A DNA stretch of 64,000 nt, taken from the NCBI GenBank assembly GCA_965115995.1, contig OZ220472.1, forward strand, positions 1,116,001 through 1,180,000, given 5' to 3'. This document shows positions 57,235-64,000 of this stretch, piece after piece. The DNA comes from Poriferisodalis sp026713105 (GTDB lineage Bacteria; Actinomycetota; Acidimicrobiia; Acidimicrobiales; Poriferisodalaceae). The position numbers and the translations under genes are program-made. How positions within the stretch are numbered: position 1 is the stretch's first letter; every line of letters starts with the position of its first letter. The notes under the pieces were generated by a model. It was given only the letters and a program-made list of their open reading frames with translations, was not told the origin of the DNA and searched no databases.

Positions 57235-58407
57235 GTGACGCAACCCGGTTCTCTGAGCGTTGCTGGCCTGTTCGCTGGCATCGGCGGGATTGAGGTCGGG
57301 CTGCACGAAGCGGGGGCGTCAACGGAACTACTCTGCGAGTGGTGGGAGCCAGCACAGGCCGTGCTGACGGAGCGATTCCCCGGCGTGCCGCTCGTGGGAG
57401 ATGTTCGGGAACTCGATCGCTTGCCAGACGTCGACTTGGTCGCAGCCGGCTTTCCATGCACTGACCTGTCACAAGCCGGGAGGACGAAAGGCATCACTGG
57501 GGAGGCTTCTGGGCTTGTGGCCGAGGTGTTCAGACTCATCCGTGATCGCCGGGCACCGTTGCTCCTGCTTGAGAACGTGCGAAACATGTTGGTGCTCGAC
57601 AAGGGCGAGGCCATGCGGTACCTCGTTGATGAACTCGAAGTACTCGGTTATCGCTGGGCCTACCGCCTGGTCGACTCAAGGTTCACCGGCGTGCCCCAGC
57701 GACGCCAGCGCGTCATTTTTCTCGCAACGCTCGACCTCGATCCTCGCTCGGTTCTCTTCGCGGATGAAGCTGGCGAACCTGATGGGGACCATTTTCGAGA
57801 TGGAGCGTTCGGCTTCTACTGGACGGAGGGCGAGCGGGGGCTCGGATGGGCCAAGGACGCGGTGCCGACGCTCAAGGGCGGCTCGACGATTGGAATCCCG
57901 TCGCCGCCGGCAATCTGGAACCCCAGCGGACGCGCCGGCGTACGGATCGTCAAGCCGAGCATTGAGGAAGCGGAGCGAATGCAGGGTTTCGAATCCGGGT
58001 GGACCGCGCCGGTCGAGCAGATGGCGCGTGCAGAAGGCACCCGCTGGAAGCTCGTGGGCAACGCGGTGACTGTCGGCGTGTCCCGTTGGGTTGGGGAGCG
58101 CCTCATGAATCCGGGACAGCCGTTTCTCGATGGGCAGCCGCTCATGCGCGAGCAGCGCTGGCCAACTGCGGCATACGGCGCCAATGGAAAGGCCTGGGCC
58201 GTCGACCTATCGCTGTGGCCGCGGCAGGAGCGTTACCTGCACCTCGCCGACGTCGTTGACTTGGATCAGGCGTCGCCGCTCTCAGCGCGCGCCGCCGCAG
58301 GGTTCTACGGCCGCACACAGAAGGGATCGCTGAGATTCGTCGACCAATTCATCATTGACGTCGCCGAACACGCCGCGCTCATGGCAGAGGAGCTCGCCGC
58401 AGCGTGA
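57235..58407 (+). CDS. C5-cytosine DNA methyltransferase
   Basis: 390 residues from a GTG. Motif I is SVAGLFAGIGGIEVGLHEAG (about residue 8), the catalytic motif IV loop is AAGFPCTDLSQAG (about residue 72), ENV is LLLENVRNML (about residue 113), and motif VIII reads PQRRQRVIF (about residue 150); the C-terminal GNAVTVGVSRWVG is motif X. It methylates cytosine in DNA. The nuclease gene that follows makes it the protective half of a type II restriction-modification pair. A longer start at 57154, supported by TACCGT, would add 27 residues. Target sequence unknown. Confidence 0.9.
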   Translation: MTQPGSLSVAGLFAGIGGIEVGLHEAGASTELLCEWWEPAQAVLTERFPGVPLVGDVRELDRLPDVDLVAAGFPCTDLSQAGRTKGITGEASGLVAEVFRLIRDRRAPLLLLENVRNMLVLDKGEAMRYLVDELEVLGYRWAYRLVDSRFTGVPQRRQRVIFLATLDLDPRSVLFADEAGEPDGDHFRDGAFGFYWTEGERGLGWAKDAVPTLKGGSTIGIPSPPAIWNPSGRAGVRIVKPSIEEAERMQGFESGWTAPVEQMARAEGTRWKLVGNAVTVGVSRWVGERLMNPGQPFLDGQPLMREQRWPTAAYGANGKAWAVDLSLWPRQERYLHLADVVDLDQASPLSARAAAGFYGRTQKGSLRFVDQFIIDVAEHAALMAEELAAA

Positions 58408-58484
58408 TACTGGGCGTGTCTGCAGTCTCTTCGTGATCGGGAACGACTGACCTCGGACCGAGAATCTGAGAACGCCACCACCTA

Positions 58485-58496
58485 CGCTCGCGAGCG
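58485..58496. promoter_or_regulatory. 12-bp palindrome directly before the nuclease start codon
   Basis: CGCTCGCGAGCG is self-complementary and ends at the base before the ATG at 58497, where a ribosome site would be expected but is absent. It could be an operator for timed nuclease expression, a hairpin hiding the start, or contain the methylation target itself. Confidence 0.4.
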
Positions 58497-59339
58497 ATGG
58501 ACGGCCCCGAGATCCTCATTGCTTCGCTTCAACGGGCAGCGATCTCCGACAGGTACGGCAACAGCTGGCAATACCACTCGCGCAGTGACCGGCACTCGAA
58601 GGTTGCCTGCTGGGGTATCGCATTCGATCTGCTCCAGACCTCCTCGTTGCTGCGGCGCCACGTCGCAAAAGGCAAGGTTGTGCTCGGCATCAATCACACC
58701 ATGAGGGACTTCGCCACCGGCAGGCAGAAGGACTTGGACCTGGTGCTCGCCCGACCATCTGAGCTCACCGATCGACGCAAGACGTTTGCGAGCTTGGTCG
58801 AGCAGCACGACATCGAACTGACCTCCGAACAACGCAGTCGCCTGGCCGACCTGCCTGTCTGTCCGATGGGCTCCGTCGGCGCCGTGCTCGTTGCACTCGA
58901 GGCCAAGGCGACGATGACCGCTCACATCAGGGCGTTGCCACGGCTCTACGACGAGTTGAACTCGTCGCACCTCTGCGTTCATGGTGCCAGCAGTCAAGCT
59001 CTGGCGATTGGTTTTGTGATGATCAACGCTGCGGAGCGTTTTGCCTCATCAGACATGAACAAGGGTGATCTGTCACGGGGGCTCGTGTATTCGGAGGCAC
59101 CTCAGCCCCGGTCGGTCGAGCGCACGCTCGCAAAGGTGGCGGAGATGCCACGACGGTCGAACGTCCGAGAGAACGGATTCGACGGCATCGGCGTTGTCGT
59201 CCTCAATGGCAAGAACGACGGGACGCCGTTCACGCTGGTGACGGAAGCGCCAGCGCCGAAGCCCGGCGACGCCTTTCACTACGACGTAATGATCTCCCGG
59301 ATGGCAAACGAATACGACACGACGTTCGCGGAGATTTGA
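58497..59339 (+). CDS. Probable type II restriction endonuclease, PD-(D/E)XK-like
   Basis: 280 residues with no close family that I recognise. KDLDLVLARP (about residue 78) and VLVALEAKATMTAH (about residue 131) supply the D and the ExK of a PD-(D/E)XK nuclease core in the right order, each on a predicted strand. It follows the C5 methyltransferase by 89 nt on the same strand, which is the usual restriction partner position. There is no ribosome site; a 12-bp palindrome abuts the start. The assignment rests on motif and context. Confidence 0.65.
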   Translation: MDGPEILIASLQRAAISDRYGNSWQYHSRSDRHSKVACWGIAFDLLQTSSLLRRHVAKGKVVLGINHTMRDFATGRQKDLDLVLARPSELTDRRKTFASLVEQHDIELTSEQRSRLADLPVCPMGSVGAVLVALEAKATMTAHIRALPRLYDELNSSHLCVHGASSQALAIGFVMINAAERFASSDMNKGDLSRGLVYSEAPQPRSVERTLAKVAEMPRRSNVRENGFDGIGVVVLNGKNDGTPFTLVTEAPAPKPGDAFHYDVMISRMANEYDTTFAEI

Positions 59340-59372
59340 ACTGACGTCGTCCCTAAACGAAACGGGGATCTC

Positions 59373-60419
59373 ATGAACGCGATCAACGCTTCACCGGCGA
59401 AACCCGCGCTTGGCCTCTTGCTCGGCTTCGAGGACACGATGGCCGACTTCGTCGAGCTGGCCCGCGAAGGCGAGGCCGCCGGCATGGACTCGATGTACAC
59501 CGTCGAGGCCGGTCGCAGTGCCTTCGTGTCGGCAGCCGCCGTGATCGCTGCGACCGAGCGGGTGACGGTCGGCACCTACATCGCCAACGCCTATGCCCGC
59601 GAGCCGTGGCTGACGGCGATAGCGGCCCGGGACCTCGACGAGATGAGCGGGGGACGGTTCACGCTCGGCCTCGGCACCGGCAACCGTCATTTCAACGAGT
59701 GGTACATGGGCATCGACGAGTTCCGCCCGCTCGGCAAGCTGCGCGACTACATCGAGATCGTGCGCAGCGCGGTCGCTGGTCGGGCGGGGGAGCCGGTGCG
59801 CTACGAGGGCGATCACCACAGCATCCGCTGGCGGGCTACTTGGGAGCCGACGAGGCCGTCGATCCCGGTGTACCTGTCTGCCTCGGGACCCAAGATGGTC
59901 CGCTTGGCAGGCGAGGTCGCCGATGGCGTCGGCGTCGGGGTGATGTCGTCTGTCGAATTCATGCGCGACATCGTCCGGCCTGCAGCGCGACAGGCCGCCA
60001 TCGACGCGAACCGCGACCCCGACGGCGTCGGATTCCTGATGGGCTCGTTCCTCAGCGTCAACGACGATGAAGAACTGGCCCGCAATGCCGCCAAGGCCAC
60101 CATCTGCGGGCTGTTCCACCCCGTGCCGCACCCGTACTACGACTCGCAGCTTCGCCAGCTCGGCTTCGACGAGTTCGCCGACGCCGCGACCCGGCTGATG
60201 CCCCAAGGGCAGCTACGCGAGGCGATGGATCTGGTGCCCGACGAGGTCGTCGACTCCATGAGTATCACCGGTACCCCGGCCCAATGCGCGGCTCGCATCG
60301 CCGACTACAGCGGTCTGACTTCGGAGATCATCCTGTTCCGGGTGCCTCAGCGCACTGATGCGCCTGGACTCGCCGGCTACGAGTCGATGTTCGAGGTGGT
60401 CTCGCTCGCCAGCGTTTGA
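59373..60419 (+). CDS. LLM-class F420-type oxidoreductase
   Basis: 348 residues of the luciferase-like barrel: PALGLLLGFEDTMADFVELA at the start, the AAAVIAATERVTVGTYIAN strand, GGRFTLGLGTGNRHFNEWY (about residue 90), and VYLSASGPKMVRLAGEVADG (about residue 168), all close to F420-dependent actinobacterial members. GGGGAT precedes the ATG. It starts a rightward unit with an alpha/beta hydrolase and the LDI-like gene, so the three may act on one isoprenoid-like or branched substrate. Confidence 0.8.
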   Translation: MNAINASPAKPALGLLLGFEDTMADFVELAREGEAAGMDSMYTVEAGRSAFVSAAAVIAATERVTVGTYIANAYAREPWLTAIAARDLDEMSGGRFTLGLGTGNRHFNEWYMGIDEFRPLGKLRDYIEIVRSAVAGRAGEPVRYEGDHHSIRWRATWEPTRPSIPVYLSASGPKMVRLAGEVADGVGVGVMSSVEFMRDIVRPAARQAAIDANRDPDGVGFLMGSFLSVNDDEELARNAAKATICGLFHPVPHPYYDSQLRQLGFDEFADAATRLMPQGQLREAMDLVPDEVVDSMSITGTPAQCAARIADYSGLTSEIILFRVPQRTDAPGLAGYESMFEVVSLASV

Positions 60420-60500
60420 GAGTGCAGTCCCCACAAATTGCCGAAGGCTGCGAGGGCTAGCGTCGGAGTCGCGGCAGCGCCGCAGTCTCAAGGGGATGTC

Positions 60501-61376
60501 ATGGCAGAGCGAATGATCAAGGCCAACGGGATTGACATCTGCACCGAAGATTTCGGCGACCCAGGGGACACTCCGATCCTGCTGGTGATGGGCGCGAGCG
60601 CCCAGATGATCCTGTGGGAGGAAGGCTTCATCGCCGGGCTCGTCGACGGCGGGCGCTACGTGATCCGATTCGACAACCGGGATACGGGCAAGTCCACGAC
60701 CTTCGACCTCGAACACGAGACGTACGGCCTCGCAGACATGGCGAACGACGCCGTGGGAGTGCTCGATGCGTACGGGCTTTCGAGCGCCCACCTCGTGGGA
60801 GCTTCGATGGGTGGGATGATCAGCCAGCAAGTGGCAATCGACCATCCCGGGCGCATCCGGACGATGACTTCGATCATGTCGACGCCTGCGGGCGGCGAGA
60901 TCGCGCGAGCGATCTTCATGGGAGAGACCCCGGAGCTGCCGCCGCCGCTGCCGGAATACATCGAACTCACCTTGAAGTGGATGACGGAGCCGCCGCTCAC
61001 TCGTGAAGACCGCGTGCGGTCGCGGCTGGAGAATTTCGGTGCGCTCGCGGGCAGCCGATCCGAATTCGACGTCGAGCGCTTCACGGCAATCTTCGAGCGG
61101 GAGTACGACCGGGCCGCCGACTGGCCGACGATGCACAACCACGGCATGGCGCTCATGGACGAAAAGAACCGTGCCGAGCAGCTGCGCGACATCTCCACGC
61201 CGACGATCGTCATTCACGGCACCGAGGATCCGATCCTGCCCTATCCCCACGGCGAAGCCACCGTGGAAGCCGTCGCCGGGGCGCGGATGGTGACCCTCGA
61301 CCGGGTCGGCCATGAGCTTCCCGAGGTGGTGTGGCCGCAGGTGACCGAAGCCATCCTCGCTCACACCGCCGAATAG
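60501..61376 (+). CDS. Alpha/beta hydrolase
   Basis: 291 residues. The chosen ATG at 60501 has AGGGGATG upstream. LVMGASAQMILW takes the place of the usual HG oxyanion loop, an MG variant. The nucleophile elbow is GASMGGMISQQVA (about residue 101), and the acid and histidine are in GTEDPILPYPHG and VGHELPEVVW. This MGASAQ-type subgroup includes aclacinomycin methylesterase RdmC-like enzymes. It ends 27 nt before the LDI-like gene. Confidence 0.8.
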   Translation: MAERMIKANGIDICTEDFGDPGDTPILLVMGASAQMILWEEGFIAGLVDGGRYVIRFDNRDTGKSTTFDLEHETYGLADMANDAVGVLDAYGLSSAHLVGASMGGMISQQVAIDHPGRIRTMTSIMSTPAGGEIARAIFMGETPELPPPLPEYIELTLKWMTEPPLTREDRVRSRLENFGALAGSRSEFDVERFTAIFEREYDRAADWPTMHNHGMALMDEKNRAEQLRDISTPTIVIHGTEDPILPYPHGEATVEAVAGARMVTLDRVGHELPEVVWPQVTEAILAHTAE

Positions 61377-61403
61377 CTGACGAAGAACAGAACGGGAGCG
61401 CCG

Positions 61404-62861
61404 ATGCTGTCCGATCGCAGCCTGGGATGGCTCCGGTACCTCGATCGCAAGGCCCATACTCCCGACGACTGGTCACGCACCGGCCAGCCGCATCCCCACT
61501 GGGACGACCGCTCGGATCCGCCCATGGCGAGCTGGCATCGTTTCGACCTGGTCGACTCGTCCTACGCCCTCGGACTGATGGCCCACCGCACACCGGCGTG
61601 GACCGAGCGTTACGTCGCCGTGCTGGACCAGCTGATCGAGCGCCACACCGGCTGGTGGTCGGCCTCGGACTGGCTCACCCAGTTCGGCCACGACCCTGAT
61701 CGGGCCGACTATCCCGACGCCTACCGGCCGTTCATCCCTCGCCATCTGTGGGGCGAATACGACGTACCCGGCTGGACGGCCAACGGCACCGAGCCGTGGG
61801 GCGTCCAGATGGATCCGGTCGCTGCCGACGGGATGCTCTTCTACAAGGGCTTCTTCTTGGTGCTGCTCGGCATCCGCGAGATGATTGCCGCCGAGAGTCG
61901 CTGGAACGAGCCGTTCGACATGATCCGCGACGGCGAGCACACATTCACGTGGACGCACTCGGCGATCGCCGCTCACTTGCGCCAGCAGTGGCTGGCCGCC
62001 CCGGTCGGCTGCCACTGAGAGAACACCAAGATCTGGCCGTTCTGACTGGCCGGAGCTGGCCTCGGTCTGAGGCTTCACGACAACCGCTACGGCACCGATC
62101 ATCACCCCGCAGCCTTCGATCCGTGGTGGGAGTACGCCCGAGAGCACTACCTGGGCCTGGTCGGCGAGGCCGAGCCCACGACCACAACCATGTATTACGA
62201 CCCCCTGATCGACGTGCACCACCGCCTGCCGGTGCGGGCGGCGCTGACGACGGCCTTCTACGTGGCTCCTCAGCAGGCCGACGAGGCCCGGCGCCTGTTC
62301 GAGGCAGCCTGCCGGTCGGCACGGCTCGACGACGACCTCGACCTCCCGCTGATCGCCGGTCGCGGGATCCCTTCGTCTCTGGTGCTGGCCCATGAATGGG
62401 GCATGACCGACCTCGCCGAACGGCTGACGGCTGCCGTCGAGGCGTCATACGAGCCGACTTGGGACCACGATCGGAGCGAGTTCACCTGGGGCATGGGATT
62501 GGACGAGGAACACCCCCGGGGCCAGTTCAACGCATTCCTGGCGGCGGCCGAAGCGTGCGGTCCGGGGCGCTGGACAGCGCTCTCGGCAGCGCCGCTGGAG
62601 CGTTGCCCTCAAGTGGTCGACGTTGACTTTCCCCGCGTCGCCCTGCGCCAGGCCGAATGGGTCGGCGGCACGCTGCGGCTCAACCTGGCACCGCTGCAAC
62701 CGCAGCCACGTCAGCGAACGACGTTCAGGGTCGTCGGCGCTGCCCCTGGGTCATGGCAGATCACCGGCCCCGAGAGCGCCACGGTCGAGCAGACCGATCA
62801 GGGCCTCATGGTCAACGCGCCGCTCGCCAACGCAGATCTCGAACTGGTTCCCTCGGCCTGA
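61404..62861 (+). CDS. Linalool dehydratase/isomerase-like protein with two in-frame TGA codons (probable double selenoprotein)
   Basis: A 485-residue reading if two TGA codons (62016-62018 and 62043-62045, residues 205 and 214) are read through; both flanking pieces are in one frame with no other stop. Across the TGA codons the protein reads CH-U-ENTKIWPF-U-LAGAGLGLRLHD, which matches the C-x8-C block of linalool dehydratase/isomerase (LDI, PF18566-type) proteins, whose two cysteines (C171 and C180 in the Castellaniella enzyme) belong to the active site. The N-terminal WLRYLDRKAHTPDDWSRTG and the late FTWGMGLDEEHPRGQFNAFL agree with the family. The ATG has GGGAG upstream and is 27 nt behind the hydrolase gene. 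A hairpin with SECIS geometry follows each TGA. The LDI fold is a strong match; selenocysteine is inferred, and a decaying gene or opal-suppressing tRNA are the alternatives. Confidence 0.75.
62032..62054 (+). promoter_or_regulatory. SECIS-like hairpin 1, for the first in-frame TGA
   Basis: Seven base pairs (62032-62038 with 62048-62054, including one U-G pair) close a 9-nt loop whose first base is G. The loop begins 21 nt after the TGA at 62016, within the usual bacterial SECIS range. Unusually, the loop itself contains the second TGA (62043-62045). Confidence 0.5.
62059..62073 (+). promoter_or_regulatory. SECIS-like hairpin 2, for the second in-frame TGA
   Basis: GCCTC pairs perfectly with GAGGC around a GGTCT loop; an outer G-U pair may extend it. 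The loop starts 19 nt after the TGA at 62043. GGUCU is the apical loop of the well-studied E. coli fdhF SECIS, so sequence and spacing both fit SelB recognition. Confidence 0.6.
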
Positions 62862-64000
62862 CGAAAGAGCTGGACGAGGTCGTCCGCTCGGCGATCAGAT
62901 CTATTCGGAGCGGGTCGTCTAAGGCACGGCGGTCGATCAGGCGCTGGAAGTGCTGTGCGCCGTTCATAGCCGGTACCCGGCCGACACCGGGCCCCATGTC
63001 GCCCAGTACCGGGAAGCCGGCTTCCACGCGGAAGCTGAACGGCATCGACTCGGGCAAGAAGCACTCGTTGTCGTCGCAAGCCTGCCAGCGAAGCCGGCCG
63101 CTGATCGTGACGTAACGACCGTCGTCGTCCTTTTGCATCTGCCGGGCGTTCTGCGCAATCGGAAGGCGCAGCACCACATCCCCTTCGTAGGTCTGCAGTG
63201 TCTCGCCCGACCCGGCAAGAGTCAGGGGTGAAGTCGGCGGCGCCAGCATCTCGTAGGACAGGATCCCGTCGCTGTCGTCGAGTTCGATCGTTGCGGCCAC
63301 CAAGCCCTCGGGCACAGGTTCGCCGTAGAGGTGCTGACCTTCGGGAACCCGGAACGCCGCAACGATGTGGCGAGTGACGCCCATCGGCAGCCGATCGCCG
63401 TCGACCATCACCTCCGCGGTGACCCGCTCGACCGGCTGCGGGTCACTCGCAACAGCGGCCTCGAATTCCTGGCCGAGGGCTGCAGCGAGCATTTGCTCGG
63501 GACCTGAGCGCACGGCGAAGTTGTGCTCGAAGAACTTCGCAACGACGATCCCGTCGGCATCGACTACGTACGACCCGGGAAACGGGAGGCCATACCACGG
63601 GTGGTCATCGGGTGGGATCAGGGTGTTGAGGATCCCGAACGACTCGATGACCTCGCTGTCGGGGTCCGACAGCATGGTGAACGTCGTGTCATGGGCCGCC
63701 GCGTAGTCGGCCAGTGCATCGGGCTCGTCATAGCTCAACGCGTACAGACGGACACCCGCTGCCCGGTAGGCATCCATGCCTCGTTCCAGCTCGACCAGCT
63801 GGGTTCGGCACGGCGGTCACCACACTGCCGAGCGGTAGAACACCACCACAGCCGGCTGGCCCGCACGGTCAGCGTGCACATCCACGGTGCGGCCGGACTG
63901 ATCGGTAGCGACGATGTCCGGCAGGCGGGATCCCACCTCGGGTCCAGTCGGGAAGTCGCCCAGCGGGATCCGCCGGCTTCCGTTCCCGGGCGGCTCGGGC
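62812..64000 (-). CDS. Redoxin (peroxiredoxin-like) with a DsbD-type C-terminal domain and an in-frame TGA in its CxxC (partial, probable selenoprotein)
   Basis: The frame enters from the right edge and stops at 62812, at least 395 residues. The visible part begins with a redoxin domain (DIVATDQSGRTVDV, VVVFYRSAVW-U-PPCRTQLVEL, FPGSYVVDADGIVVAKFFE). The TGA at 63819-63817 occupies the first cysteine of what would be WCPPC; a downstream ATG at 63777 would delete the catalytic motif and is not a credible start. The second half (LSYEMLAPPTSPL, WQACDDNECFLPESMPFSF) resembles the DsbD alpha domain with a cysteine pair. It converges on the LDI-like gene, overlapping its end by 50 nt. A SECIS-like hairpin lies at 63786-63802. 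Likely a thiol- or selenol-dependent peroxidase or reductase. Selenocysteine is inferred. Confidence 0.75.
63786..63802 (-). promoter_or_regulatory. SECIS-like hairpin of the redoxin gene
   Basis: On the minus strand CCAGCT and AGCTGG form a perfect 6-bp stem around the 5-nt loop GGTCG. The loop begins 21 nt after the in-frame TGA (63819-63817). The GGUC loop start is shared with the second LDI hairpin, and an outer GCC/GGC pairing may extend the stem past an internal loop. Confidence 0.6.

Noticed and set aside
55090..59372. Mobile island boundaries (direct repeats, integrase, tRNA attachment site) around the defence genes
   Set aside because: Only short chance matches such as GAGAACGCC were found on both sides; no integrase or tRNA gene is present.
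61404..62190. The LDI-like locus read as two separate genes or as a simple pseudogene
   Set aside because: The pieces are in the same frame, interrupted only by two TGA codons at the conserved cysteine positions, with matching codon use on both sides and hairpins of SECIS geometry after each; decay would be expected to leave random stops or frameshifts.
63775..63777. ATG at 63777 as the redoxin start
   Set aside because: It would remove the catalytic motif and half of the thioredoxin fold, while the frame upstream of the TGA continues to match the family to the window edge.
1..64000. TGA as a general sense codon in this genome
   Set aside because: Many genes here (for example cysD, cysNC, the ABC permease at 22096 and the Fur-family gene) end at TGA, often overlapping the next start as ATGA, and cysteines elsewhere are TGC or TGT.
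1..64000. CRISPR arrays, insertion sequences, rRNA genes
   Set aside because: No regularly spaced repeats, transposase-like proteins or rRNA sequence were seen on either strand.

Overview
The window is GC-rich, densely coded bacterial DNA, most likely from an actinobacterium of the Acidimicrobiia type, probably marine or host-associated. This rests on the gene content: many luciferase-like (LLM/F420-type) flavoenzymes, a mycothiol-type maleylpyruvate isomerase family protein, a fur-katG pair, a cupin of the DMSP-lyase family, a sulfatase, and many promoters whose -10 box lies 6-7 nt before the start codon (leaderless transcripts). No rRNA, complete tRNA, insertion sequence or CRISPR array was seen.

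Layout. 1-9.3 kb: aromatic catabolism with regulators (MarR, FCD-GntR), a quinol-monooxygenase-like protein, a meta-cleavage-type hydrolase, two FAD hydroxylases, an SDR and a lone branched-chain-type binding lipoprotein; two short remnants suggest a partly decayed pathway. 9.3-21.9 kb: a double cupin and an LLM enzyme, then a long leftward catabolic cluster (HsaA-like flavin hydroxylase, hydrolase, VOC dioxygenase, sulfatase, LLM enzyme, AhpD-like protein, FAH-family protein, PPOX protein, dienelactone hydrolase, DUF3500) facing a GntR regulator; a shared palindrome, ATTTCGAAAT, precedes two of its transcription units. 22-25.8 kb: a peptide-type ABC transporter with a fused permease-ATPase and only a remnant where a binding protein would be expected.

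27.5-36.4 kb: a leftward seven-gene operon making PAPS (cysD, fused cysN-cysC, separate cysC) together with two sulfotransferases (one fused to an SDR), a DUF1214 protein and a fatty acid hydroxylase/sterol desaturase-type membrane enzyme. It looks like a dedicated route to a sulfated lipid or sterol-like product. 36.5-47 kb: assorted metabolism, a MerR/copper ATPase pair with a textbook CueR-type promoter, and a DMSP-lyase-like cupin. 47-55 kb: a MacB/FtsX-type exporter facing a PadR regulator, then fur-katG and a PhnD-like protein. 55-59.3 kb: a probable defence island, with a HEPN-type TIGR02391 protein behind three small paralogous helix-turn-helix proteins, facing a C5 cytosine methyltransferase plus PD-(D/E)XK nuclease.

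59.4-64 kb holds the most unusual signal. A linalool dehydratase/isomerase-like gene is interrupted by two in-frame TGA codons exactly nine codons apart, where the family has its two active-site cysteines. The convergent neighbouring redoxin gene has an in-frame TGA at the first cysteine of its CxxC motif. All three TGA codons are followed, at 19-21 nt, by the apical loop of a hairpin with the layout of a bacterial SECIS element. I read these as two adjacent selenoprotein genes, one of them a double-selenocysteine LDI-family enzyme that I do not recognise as described.
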